The translations under genes were made by a program, and so were the position numbers. The notes under the pieces were generated by a model. The model did no database searches and was not told the DNA's origin. It was given only the letters and a program-made list of their open reading frames with translations. From IMG/VR virus record IMGVR_UViG_3300047510_003123, positions 1 to 49,241 of that record: DNA of 49,241 nt; one strand, written 5' to 3'. Shown here piece after piece: positions 36,499 to 44,980 of the stretch (position 1 is the first letter of the stretch; each line of letters starts with the position of its first letter). The DNA comes from a virus.

Positions 36499-39400
36499 TA
36501 GTTAAGTTTTGATTTACTTATATATATTGAGCCCGAAGGTCCTGATGCAGCATCATTAAAGGTTTCTGTGTTTGTGTTGTTATTTGTGCTTCCTCCGAGT
36601 GATACTATGTAATCATTACGGGCTTCTTTATATGTGTCCTCTGTTGCATCAGGTAAATTTGAATATTTCAATTTTCTTTCCGTTGTTTTGTTTATTGCCG
36701 TATAGTTAAGATAATCTCTTAACTGTCCTCTTTCAATACTATCCAAGAATGATTGGGCATCTTTATTTTCGGTTACAAATATAGGCTTACAATATCCAAT
36801 CCAATAATCGTCAACTATTTTAGAAAGCTCAGGATTACTGTTTTCCATTAAAGATGGGTTAGACAATACATCTGCAATCAAAGAATCTTTGAAAGACTGA
36901 TATTTTTTATCATCAACTATATCTTGATTCAGAATCATATACTGAAATTTCACCGAGAGTTCATCAGGAAAATTGCTTTGAGAAACGGGTGTGAAAGGTG
37001 TTGTAACTGAAAATTTGTTATTCGCTGGTTGAACCAATATATTTTTTGATTCTTTTCCTGAAGAAGTTGTGAAATTTAATTCTTTAGTAGTTTCTATATA
37101 ATACTTTTTTAAATTTTCTTCAGTTTTATTTTTGTCTTCAATCAACGTGTTTAGGCTATTTCCTGTTGTATAATAAACAAATGTTTCTCCTTTTTTGTTT
37201 TGCAATCCATCTGTTCCAGAATTATTTCCAAAAGTTATAATCAAAAGTCGTTGTAAATCTTTGTAATATTTTTGTTGAACAAGAACCACATCTTGGACAA
37301 TTTTGGATAGAGAGTTTTCAAATCCATTTTGTTTTTGAGTTATTAAGTTAAGATAATTTTGTTTGATTTGTCTTATAGCCTTAACCGAGATGTTTTTGTT
37401 ATTCATTATAAAATTCAAAAACTTGTCTATGTCATTTACTATTTGATAGTTATATTCTGAGAATATCTCTTTTATATTCTGTTGATATTGTAGAGGTTTA
37501 CCAATAAAATATTCAGTGTCCGTTCCATTTGGAGGAATACTACCTTTAGTGTATCCTCTTCCATATGTCCAAAGTTGTCTAATACCTTCATTGTATTGAG
37601 AAAGTACTTCTTTGTTTTTATTAAACACACTATTAAAATAAGTTTGAGTTTCATCAACAAATGAAGATATAAATGTATTATATGAAACTTCTCCTGTTGT
37701 TCCGCTTTCTGCATTTACAGATGTCAATACCTCACCAATAAATGAATTATTGTTTTGACCATTATTATTTTGTGTTTTATTATCTGCAGGAGTTTCAGTG
37801 ATTGGATTTAGTTCTTGAAAATCTTTATCATATTTATTCAGACTGAAATCTGTTACATCTGCTCTATCATCATATACTTCGGTATTTGCATAGTAATTGA
37901 AAGACAGAGCGTTCTGAATTCTATCAATCGCTTCTTTAATACCACTTCCTCCAACAAATTTGAATGAAAGAGTAACATTCGCAATCATTGGTTGTATACC
38001 TACACCTTCAGGATTCAAATCCAAATTTTCATACTGAATCTGTAAACTATCGGGAATTATCTTTGTGTTGAAAAAGTCACCAACTCTAAGAACAAGTACT
38101 GGTGGTGCACCAAATGATGTGTTCACTGCGTTGTTGTATTCTAATGTTTCGGTTCCGTTGACTGACCTTACGGTGGGTATTGTTTCACCAGGTCTCATAC
38201 ATTGTTGTAAAAAAGTAAGTCTTGAGTTCAAACCTTCAGGTGTTGTTGAGTGAAAGGCCGGATTAAAAAATTTAAGTTTGTCTCTAAGGTTGTCATACAC
38301 CATTGGTGTATCTTCCTTTATAGACTCGAAGTAATCACACTCTGTCATCATAAGTCTCAAAACTCTTTTGGTTATATTGTTTCTAAATCGTGTTCTGTCG
38401 ACAAATGCAGTTACTGGAATTTGTGTTTGCTGAAATTGTTGGACAAAAACGGGTTCTTCAGATGCTGTTGAGTTTGCAGATAAATTTGCTTTCAAGTCGA
38501 TAGATTTGATTCTAACACTTCTACAAGCCATAGCATTCACGGTGTTCACTTCATTCGAAGGAGCTTCTGAGTCTTTCTGCCCACATGTATATGTATCTCC
38601 AAATTTTGTTCCTTCTTTGACTTGGGCGGTACTTTCACCTTCTGCTTGTTCTTTGAAATTTACTGTGAAATTTGGAATTTTACTCAATTTAGGCTTTGCA
38701 GTTATATTTGGTATATAATTATTGATATATTCTTTGACAGATTCTACTCTATTTTGAGATAAAGCCTGATTAGTATTTTGACCGCCGAGAGCCGAAGTTG
38801 TTCCAACTAAATTAAAATTTACTGATGAAATAGTACCATTAACCGCTAATTCATATATCTTATTTAGTTGTTGATTAATAAAAGAAAAATTTTGTTCAAT
38901 TACATTATTAAAAAATACCGCAACTTGGTCCCTACTACTGCTTGGGTTGGTTGTTGTTGGTGCATTATTAATGACATCGTTCTTCTCGTTTATGTACTGA
39001 TTGTAGTAAATACTGTATGGTGAGATAGATGAGCCTTGAGGTGAATTATTGTTAAAGTAAAACCCTAATCCCGCAATATCATTTTTTATTGCATCCAAAC
39101 TTAAATTAGGTGATTCTGCCACATTTTTATCTGCATTTGTTGTTGAGTCGTTTCCAGATGCTAATTCTTTTTGTGTCCATACAACTTGTTCCACATTTAG
39201 TTGCCCAAGTTCAATTTCTTTTTGAATTATATATAAATCATTTGGGTTAGCTAATGGATATTTTTTTACCAACTCGTACAAGTCATATTTCAAACATCCA
39301 GCAAAAAATGAATCGATTGTGGAGTTTATTTTTTCTCTACTTTCTCCGTCGTTAATAACTTTATTAACAATTAAATTCAAAACCGATGGATGGTCGACAA

Positions 39401-41471
39401 CTATTTTCCAAGAAAGTGAACCTGTTCTACTTGTATTACTATACGTATAAATTGGTTCAGGTCTTCCAATAAAATTTGAGTCTTTCCATGATGCGCTTGT
39501 ATTTTCACTAAATGTTAGTCCATAGGGAGGAAACCACATAACTCTACCTTTGTTCGGTCCTCTTTCGCATATTGGTAAATCAGCCCAAGTGAATCCAGGT
39601 TTGCTAGATGTCCTCCATGCCAAATTTTCCAATGAAAACATGTATTTTTTAGCATATCCGTCTGTGTCAGGATTGCCAACTAAATTTGTAGAATCAGCTG
39701 TACTATTCTTTTTGTTTGGATATATGTTTAAGTTGTATGTGCTATCCAAAACTGAAGAAGATATTCTTCTATTTTGGGTGGTCATACCTTGTGATTTTTG
39801 TAAATCATTGTATTGCAAATAGGGTAAATCTTTAGAAAATACTCTGCAATATTCCACACCACCCTCAACAGTTTTGTTTTCAGTGTTATATGTGTAACTT
39901 AATACTCTTGAACCTTTGGTTAGTTCTTTATATCCATCATTAAAAACTTTGGATACTTGGTCAATCGCATTTCCAACATGTTGTAATCTCCTACCTCCAG
40001 ATTTAGGTGCACTATCTATTAACCTTTGTGTGTTGTCAAGTATCGAGTTGTTTTTGAATTGTATTTTTGTAGAGGTTGTTGTTCCAAACGATGATGGTGA
40101 TTGTACTGGTTCAGAAGATGAAGTTTGTCCTCCTATACCGACTTTTTTCCCTGCATTCGATTCTGTACCAGGAGAAATCCATGTAAGTCCTCCCTCAATA
40201 CCTCCTCCGTTGGTATATGCAAGACCGTTTGCACCTAATCTTACCTCTCTACTTGGTCCTTCATAAAGTTGTGCCAACTCACTTGGTCCATAAACCGCAC
40301 TTTGTTGTTCTTGTCCGAAGCTATTGTTTGGTAGGTCTCCCGAAGGTGAGAATACTCTTGATGGTTCTGAAGTTGTGGAACCTATATAGAAATTACTATT
40401 GTTTTCATTTGTACCGACAATAGCTCCTAATAATCTATCAAACACACCACGAGAATATCCTGGTTTGTATCTGTTGTAGTCCAAATTACCAAATAATCTA
40501 GACTTTTGTCCTCCTCCTGTATTATCTAAAAATAGTTGTGAACCCGACCTATTCGTGCCCAAAAGAGAATTAACAAACTTACCAACCGCACTTTTTCTAA
40601 AAGCGTTATTTAGTTGTTGAATAGTTACAGGTTGTCCTGAGTTGATTGATGGGTCAAAATAAGAACCTGGTATGGTTGATACAGGTATTATTGTGCCGGC
40701 CAGTCTTAATGCAAAATCTGTCGCAGCAAGAATTGGATTGGCCGGGGAAGTAATTCTGTAATTTGGTTCTATGAGAGGTACTCTGCCTGTTGCTAAACTC
40801 AATATATCAGTACCCCCTCTAACATTGAAAGCGTTAATTCTTCCTATCGTATTGATTCTGATTTCCGCGGCTATTCTTTCTTCGAACCCTTTTCTTAAAA
40901 GGTCTGCGCCCAATCTAGCAATATATGAATCTTGACTAAGTAATCCATCACTACCTACAGGGTCTCTCGACAAAAGAATACTTACGTTTCTATAGTAGGA
41001 TGGTACAAATTGTAGTGGGTAATATGGTTGTCCATTAGGTAATCTATTACCGTCTCTTATTACAGTTTCAAGAGAAGAAACCGCTTCTGCGCCATCAAAT
41101 ATATTAACTCCATCTGCATAAGGGTTGAGTGGTCTGTATTTCCTAGCTTCTTGTTTTCCTTCCTCAACAATATTGGCATCTTGGTAGCCATATTCGCCTT
41201 CATTAGATTTAGTATTTAGTAAAGCACCAGGGTCGGGGACTTGTTTGTATCCTCCTTCCGCACCGTACTGATTAACCTTGTATAAATCTTTTGAAAATAA
41301 GGGTTCGTCTATAAGAGTGTCGGGCGAATCAACTACAGAATAGTTTGATATAGGTGCATCATAATCTATGGGTGCACTAACTTTGCTAGGTGATTTGGGA
41401 TAAGGAACCAAATTCCTAACAATAAGTTTTTTCCTAAAACTTTCTGATGATACTAGTAGTGGGCTAGCCAT
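36498..41471 (-). CDS. Giant baseplate protein with OmpA-like region
   Basis: 1657 residues. The N-terminal ~450 residues are a structural region rich in Pro/Gly/Asn. Around residues 600-700 lies a conserved block (LAWRTSSKPGFTWADLPICE, RVMWFPPYGLTFSE) and later LSWKIVVDHPSVLNLIVNKV. Residues ~850-920 resemble an OmpA/MotB peptidoglycan-binding domain: VAVFFNNVIEQN, SSVNFNLVGTTSALGG, then NQALSQNRVESVKEYI in place of N--LS--RA--V--YL. Near 1190-1240 is IIPDSLQIQYENLDLNPEG, then NVTLSFKFVGGSGIKEAIDR, a strand-helix unit seen in phage baseplate proteins. The C-terminal quarter is helical. It follows the tape measure and precedes gp53, so it is a baseplate or hub component. A TATTTAT element is 14 nt upstream. 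Confidence 0.75.
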   Translation of the reverse strand: MASPLLVSSESFRKKLIVRNLVPYPKSPSKVSAPIDYDAPISNYSVVDSPDTLIDEPLFSKDLYKVNQYGAEGGYKQVPDPGALLNTKSNEGEYGYQDANIVEEGKQEARKYRPLNPYADGVNIFDGAEAVSSLETVIRDGNRLPNGQPYYPLQFVPSYYRNVSILLSRDPVGSDGLLSQDSYIARLGADLLRKGFEERIAAEIRINTIGRINAFNVRGGTDILSLATGRVPLIEPNYRITSPANPILAATDFALRLAGTIIPVSTIPGSYFDPSINSGQPVTIQQLNNAFRKSAVGKFVNSLLGTNRSGSQLFLDNTGGGQKSRLFGNLDYNRYKPGYSRGVFDRLLGAIVGTNENNSNFYIGSTTSEPSRVFSPSGDLPNNSFGQEQQSAVYGPSELAQLYEGPSREVRLGANGLAYTNGGGIEGGLTWISPGTESNAGKKVGIGGQTSSSEPVQSPSSFGTTTSTKIQFKNNSILDNTQRLIDSAPKSGGRRLQHVGNAIDQVSKVFNDGYKELTKGSRVLSYTYNTENKTVEGGVEYCRVFSKDLPYLQYNDLQKSQGMTTQNRRISSSVLDSTYNLNIYPNKKNSTADSTNLVGNPDTDGYAKKYMFSLENLAWRTSSKPGFTWADLPICERGPNKGRVMWFPPYGLTFSENTSASWKDSNFIGRPEPIYTYSNTSRTGSLSWKIVVDHPSVLNLIVNKVINDGESREKINSTIDSFFAGCLKYDLYELVKKYPLANPNDLYIIQKEIELGQLNVEQVVWTQKELASGNDSTTNADKNVAESPNLSLDAIKNDIAGLGFYFNNNSPQGSSISPYSIYYNQYINEKNDVINNAPTTTNPSSSRDQVAVFFNNVIEQNFSFINQQLNKIYELAVNGTISSVNFNLVGTTSALGGQNTNQALSQNRVESVKEYINNYIPNITAKPKLSKIPNFTVNFKEQAEGESTAQVKEGTKFGDTYTCGQKDSEAPSNEVNTVNAMACRSVRIKSIDLKANLSANSTASEEPVFVQQFQQTQIPVTAFVDRTRFRNNITKRVLRLMMTECDYFESIKEDTPMVYDNLRDKLKFFNPAFHSTTPEGLNSRLTFLQQCMRPGETIPTVRSVNGTETLEYNNAVNTSFGAPPVLVLRVGDFFNTKIIPDSLQIQYENLDLNPEGVGIQPMIANVTLSFKFVGGSGIKEAIDRIQNALSFNYYANTEVYDDRADVTDFSLNKYDKDFQELNPITETPADNKTQNNNGQNNNSFIGEVLTSVNAESGTTGEVSYNTFISSFVDETQTYFNSVFNKNKEVLSQYNEGIRQLWTYGRGYTKGSIPPNGTDTEYFIGKPLQYQQNIKEIFSEYNYQIVNDIDKFLNFIMNNKNISVKAIRQIKQNYLNLITQKQNGFENSLSKIVQDVVLVQQKYYKDLQRLLIITFGNNSGTDGLQNKKGETFVYYTTGNSLNTLIEDKNKTEENLKKYYIETTKELNFTTSSGKESKNILVQPANNKFSVTTPFTPVSQSNFPDELSVKFQYMILNQDIVDDKKYQSFKDSLIADVLSNPSLMENSNPELSKIVDDYWIGYCKPIFVTENKDAQSFLDSIERGQLRDYLNYTAINKTTERKLKYSNLPDATEDTYKEARNDYIVSLGGSTNNNTNTETFNDAASGPSGSIYISKSKLN

Positions 41472-41484
41472 TTATACTTTTTTA

Positions 41485-41491
41485 ATAAATA
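41485..41491 (-). promoter_or_regulatory. TATTTAT element before the 1657-aa baseplate gene
   Basis: Coding strand GGCTATTTATTAA, 14 nt before the ATG at 41471, the same distance as at the 18664 gene. Candidate promoter core. Confidence 0.45.
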
Positions 41492-41507
41492 GCCTATTGT
41501 AATTTTT

Positions 41508-43427
41508 TTATCTTTTCGGCATATAATCACCGTCTACCTTATTTACCCCTTGTTTGATAATTTTGAACAATTCCTCATCAAATTGAGCAACAAATTTTTT
41601 CCTGTCCATTTCTGGCATGGTTGACAACATTTTTACAAGTTCAGGACTTCCTGTGAGTTCTATCTTTGTTATTTGTCCTCCAGTTACATTTACATCTATT
41701 TTGTTTGGCATCAATCCCTGTTGTGTAAACTGTCTTCCTTGAATTCCAGTTGAATAATATTGAGTTAATGACTGATTATTTATTATCTGACTTATCCTTT
41801 GTTCCGCTTGTTTAAGTTCTCGTTGAGCTCTTCTTTGTTCTTGGTTTCTTTTTTTCATCTCATCGGTCATTTCCGCACCCGAAATCATTGGTTGATTTTT
41901 CATTAACTCATTAATTTTTGCCGCCTCATCTTTTATCATATTTAACATTTTGGGAAAATCAGTAGCGCTAGTTGGGATTCCTCCTGCTCTTTCTTTGGCT
42001 TCTTTTGCAACCTGTTCACCCAAAGTTTCGAGTGATTTTTCCAAGTCTTTTATAGCATTATCGTCACCTTTAATTAAACTTTCAACGCTTTCTTTAACCC
42101 CACGAAACAACGCATTTGACTTTTCTCTAGAACCCTCTGTTGTGATTCCTGTTTGGTCAGCGGCAGTTTTGGTTACTGCATATCCTAATCTTCTTAATGT
42201 TTCCTGAAGTTCTATTACAGTTTTTCCTGAGGCAAGACCAAGTGTTAATCTATCCTTTATTGATGCAATATTTGTATTCATCAATGTTTGTGTATCTAAT
42301 TGACTTCTCTGAATTTCCTCCAAAGTTTTGGGTGCTCCTTTCTGTAATTCAATAAGTGTTTCAATTTGGTCGTTAGACAGTTTTTGTAATTCAACCGATT
42401 TTCTACTTCCGTCGTCTTGAAGCATATCAATTACATACTTTCCTTCTTTATCCATCCTCGCTAAGTTGGCAAGTAACATTTTGTCTTCCTCGGATTCGAA
42501 TTGGAAATCAGGTTTTATCATCTCTAATTTCCTTTGAACGTCTGCAGCATTAAGTGATAATTTCATAAGTTCTTCACTACTCATACCTGCTTGGTCCGCA
42601 ATTTCTCTCAACATTAACTTACCGTAAGGTGTAATTTCAAATCTTTTTGTTTGCTCATTGAATTCACTATATTGTGCGGTCATTTCAACCAAAGCATCTT
42701 GTAGTCCTTCAGGGTCCATAAGTGATTTATACATTAACTCAAATGGGTCTGTTAAAGTTCCAACTGACACACCTAATCTTTGGAACGCGCTCGAAAGTTC
42801 TATTGCCTTCTCAGGTTTAAGTGCGTTTTCCGCTAATTGGAAGACTTGGTTCATGTCGAATTTGAGGACTGTGGCTTTAGTAGCCATCCTTGTCAATCCT
42901 TCAACACCATCTTGAAAATTAAATTGATTCATTTTGCTCATGTATTGAAACGTGGTGTCCATAACTTGTACAAGGTTTGCACCTACGTTTCTAACATAAC
43001 CTATGGCATTTTCTAATTCGGGTCCTATTCTTGAGAATTGTACTCCTATTGATTGAAAATCTTCTACCATACTATCCACTGTCCTACCCATAACTTGGCT
43101 TGCGGATAATAAACTTTTAATATCATCTGTGCTTGCTATTACATTTCTTCTTGTGGCAACGGAAATTGCTTCAAAAGCCTGTGCAGCATCTTCGAATTTT
43201 AAACCTAAGAGAGCCGCTTCGGGTGTTGCATCTGCAAGAGCAACTTTGAGCTCTGCAACTCTTTCTCTGGTCATTCCAAACAGGTAATTAACACTTCTAG
43301 CCCTACCCTCTAATTCCTTCATTACATGTTTGACACCATCTAGTCCAAGACCTTGGCCTTCTTTATTTTCATTATCTACTGTACCTTTAGTTGTGAAGGC
43401 TTTTATAAAACTTTCTAAAACATCCAT
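41508..43427 (-). CDS. 29: Tail tape measure-like protein
   Basis: 639 residues, almost entirely helical, similar in size to T4 gp29 (590 aa). After a short start, residues ~25-330 have the alternating Ala/Leu/Asp helical pattern of tape measure proteins (AALLGLKFEDAAQAFEAISV, GLTRMATKATVLKFDMNQVF, ALKPEKAIELSSAFQRLGVS). A second helical part (about 400-560) has charged repeats (AKEARAGGI-like, QEQRRAQRELKQAEQRI). Tape measure proteins set tail length and pass into the host during injection. Position right after the tail-assembly chaperone is the usual one. gp29 homology is inferred from size and place; the role is well supported. Confidence 0.82.
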   Translation of the reverse strand: MDVLESFIKAFTTKGTVDNENKEGQGLGLDGVKHVMKELEGRARSVNYLFGMTRERVAELKVALADATPEAALLGLKFEDAAQAFEAISVATRRNVIASTDDIKSLLSASQVMGRTVDSMVEDFQSIGVQFSRIGPELENAIGYVRNVGANLVQVMDTTFQYMSKMNQFNFQDGVEGLTRMATKATVLKFDMNQVFQLAENALKPEKAIELSSAFQRLGVSVGTLTDPFELMYKSLMDPEGLQDALVEMTAQYSEFNEQTKRFEITPYGKLMLREIADQAGMSSEELMKLSLNAADVQRKLEMIKPDFQFESEEDKMLLANLARMDKEGKYVIDMLQDDGSRKSVELQKLSNDQIETLIELQKGAPKTLEEIQRSQLDTQTLMNTNIASIKDRLTLGLASGKTVIELQETLRRLGYAVTKTAADQTGITTEGSREKSNALFRGVKESVESLIKGDDNAIKDLEKSLETLGEQVAKEAKERAGGIPTSATDFPKMLNMIKDEAAKINELMKNQPMISGAEMTDEMKKRNQEQRRAQRELKQAEQRISQIINNQSLTQYYSTGIQGRQFTQQGLMPNKIDVNVTGGQITKIELTGSPELVKMLSTMPEMDRKKFVAQFDEELFKIIKQGVNKVDGDYMPKR

Positions 43428-43431
43428 AAAA

Positions 43432-43438
43432 ATAAATA
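43432..43438 (-). promoter_or_regulatory. TATTTAT element before the tape measure gene
   Basis: Coding strand CCCTATTTATTTTT, only 5 nt before the tape measure ATG and 11 nt after the stop of the frameshifted chaperone extension. If it is a promoter the transcript would be leaderless. Confidence 0.35.
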
Positions 43439-43445
43439 GGGTGAA

Positions 43446-43586
43446 TTATACTTTCTTATTGAGTTCTATCCACTTGTCGAGCAAATATTTCCTAACGAAA
43501 ATTGGCATTTTCATAAAGTCTTCCCATGAGACTTTTAATAGAGTAGATAAATAATAAAATTCGTCTAGTTGTCCAACCCTATAATC
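43446..43586 (-). CDS. Frameshifted C-terminal extension of the tail-assembly chaperone
   Basis: Directly behind the chaperone's UGA stop (43587-43585), dropping the single U gives an open frame of 46 codons, DYRVGQLDEFYYLSTLLKV onward, ending KWIELNKKV with a TAA at 43446-43448. No ATG, GTG or TTG precedes its conserved-looking part, though TTG codons occur in the overlap upstream. The sequence (L-EFYYL---LKVSWEDFMKMP---R-YLLDKW) is like the C-terminal helical domain found fused in frame in related T4-type tail/baseplate chaperones (from memory). So the expected full product is about 293 residues made by a +1 shift at UUC-UGA. Alternatives are an independent start, a real disabling mutation, or an indel error in the A6/T6 run at 43600-43605. 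Confidence 0.6.
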   Translation of the reverse strand, partial: DYRVGQLDEFYYLSTLLKVSWEDFMKMPIFVRKYLLDKWIELNKKV

Positions 43587-44328
43587 AGAAGAAAGGACGA
43601 AAAAATTCAACCCCAAACCCAACGTTGATTGTGAGTTTTTCTCCTGATGGGGTTGTGATTGTTTTTCTTAAATCTAACCTTGGAGTATTTTCATCCAAGA
43701 ATTTTTTAATTAATTTAGAATCCGAAATCGGAAGTTGTTCTATGAATTTTGCAATATATCCTTTGTCTGTATTTCCCCCAACATCTACTATTTGTTTTTG
43801 AAGTTTGGTTGTTACTGAAGGTGAAATTCTACCTTGCGGATAGCTGTCTAATATTTTACTTATTTCACTAGAGTCACCTAAAGTGAGTGGTTTAAGTTTC
43901 ACACTTACTTTACTTTTAGGCAGTTCTAAAGAGAAAGTACCATCAGCATTAGGTTCTTGCCCTTTAACAATTGGTAATTCATCTAACCTAACAGTTGTAC
44001 TGAATTGTTTACTTGTTTTTGGGTCAGTGGCATTTATGTTAATATCCGGTCCAAAAGATGAGTTCCTTAGGAATATGAGTATTGCCTCTACATCACCCTC
44101 TAAAAGTTCTTCCACTTTTAAATCTGGCTCATACAATTTATTTCTTATTAAATTAAGTGTTAAATTATCAGAACCTCCCATTATAATGTTCTCATCCGCG
44201 GCAGTTAAATATCCAACTTTAACCGACCTTTTTTTATTCTTGTAAAAGAATCCCTCTGAAGGTAGAGGTACTACATCATGTGGTAATGTTAAATTTTCTT
44301 GTCCGTATTGTCTTGATTGGTCATCCAT
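43585..44328 (-). CDS. Tail-assembly chaperone/baseplate protein, T4 gp26/gp51-type
   Basis: 247 residues in frame. The N-terminus has the T4_baseplate-type signature: VVPLPSEGFFYKNKKRSVKV, then GYLTAADENIIMGGSD (about 20-55). A beta-rich middle (residues ~90-150, DPKTSKQFSTTVRLDELPIV) is followed by helical sequence and the end INVGFGVEFFRPFF. It lies between tail tube and tape measure, the classical location of frameshifted tail-assembly chaperones (lambda G/GT and many myoviral pairs), and its C-terminal partner domain lies in the +1 frame after the UGA. The main in-frame product probably binds tape measure protein. Transcription resumes after the tube terminator; no TATTTAT element is seen in the 72-base gap. 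Confidence 0.82.
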   Translation of the reverse strand: MDDQSRQYGQENLTLPHDVVPLPSEGFFYKNKKRSVKVGYLTAADENIIMGGSDNLTLNLIRNKLYEPDLKVEELLEGDVEAILIFLRNSSFGPDININATDPKTSKQFSTTVRLDELPIVKGQEPNADGTFSLELPKSKVSVKLKPLTLGDSSEISKILDSYPQGRISPSVTTKLQKQIVDVGGNTDKGYIAKFIEQLPISDSKLIKKFLDENTPRLDLRKTITTPSGEKLTINVGFGVEFFRPFF

Positions 44329-44330
44329 AT

Positions 44331-44368
44331 AAAAAAATTAACCCTAAAGTTTATGCCTTTAGGGTTAA
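44331..44368 (-). terminator. Rho-independent terminator after the tail tube gene
   Basis: A 12-bp stem, 44338-44349 with 44357-44368, encloses a 7-base loop (core AACCCTAAAG / CTTTAGGGTT); on the minus strand seven T follow. It lies 33 bases past the tube stop and 2 bases before the chaperone ATG, so the tube gene can be expressed alone. Confidence 0.92.
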
Positions 44369-44400
44369 ATATAATACCAATTAATTTTAAATAAATAATA

Positions 44401-44889
44401 TTAATAAACTAATACACAACGGTCCATTCTCATAGTAGCAGTTATAGTTGCTAAACCATCTTGGTTATAAGCCAAAGAATTAAAGTTTACGTCAGTCAAG
44501 AATGTTCCGTAAAGAATCCACTTTTCTACAACTACACCTGTTGGGTCCAACATTTCCAAGTCTACGTCTTTTTTGTAACCTGCAGCATAACCCATACGAC
44601 CTGTTACAGATTCTGCATGTAAACGTACCCACTCCATCAAAGCTTGTGAAGCTGAAGGACCGATTGGGTCTCTAAATGTTACGTTAAGTGTTTGCCAGTT
44701 AAATCTTCCTGCAACCCATACAGATGTATTAAGGAAAGGAATCTCAGTTGCAGCGATTTGTATATGAGGTCTAGCAGTACTTTCTACAAACCATTCATTG
44801 ATACCCAAACTCGACGGAAACCTCAAAATGAAACGATTCTGACGTTTCGGTTCATAGGGTATTGGCATTTTCATTAGTAAGTCAGCCAT
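44401..44889 (-). CDS. 19: Tail tube protein gp19-like
   Basis: 162 residues (T4 gp19: 163). Hexamers of this protein stack to form the inner tail tube. Matching features: MPIPYEPKRQNRFILRFP (8-25), GINEWFVESTARPH, then WQTLNVTFRDPIGPSASQAL (about 65-84), MEWVRLHAES and the terminal TITATMRMDRCVLVY. It stands alone: a terminator lies just downstream, and the 91-base leader has both an exact T4-type late box (TATAAATA, 44989-44982) and a TATTTAT element. This fits the very high copy number of the tube. Confidence 0.95.
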   Translation of the reverse strand: MADLLMKMPIPYEPKRQNRFILRFPSSLGINEWFVESTARPHIQIAATEIPFLNTSVWVAGRFNWQTLNVTFRDPIGPSASQALMEWVRLHAESVTGRMGYAAGYKKDVDLEMLDPTGVVVEKWILYGTFLTDVNFNSLAYNQDGLATITATMRMDRCVLVY

Positions 44890-44922
44890 GTTAAAATTTT
44901 TTTACTTTTTCGTTTATATGAT

Positions 44923-44929
44923 ATAAATA
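44923..44929 (-). promoter_or_regulatory. TATTTAT element before the tail tube gene
   Basis: Part of ATATTTATATCATAT (44930-44916 on the minus strand), a 15-mer that occurs identically before the HAD-like gene (45824-45810). 34 nt before the tube ATG. Confidence 0.5.
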
Positions 44930-44980
44930 TATGATGTTTAAAAATTTTTCTATTTACTTTGTAATTTAAAAAAAATACAT

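Noticed and set aside
43600-43605. Calling the chaperone a pseudogene
   Set aside because: The only disruption is one frame change at the place where tail chaperones commonly use recoding; the extension downstream is intact, so recoding or a base-call indel is more likely than decay.
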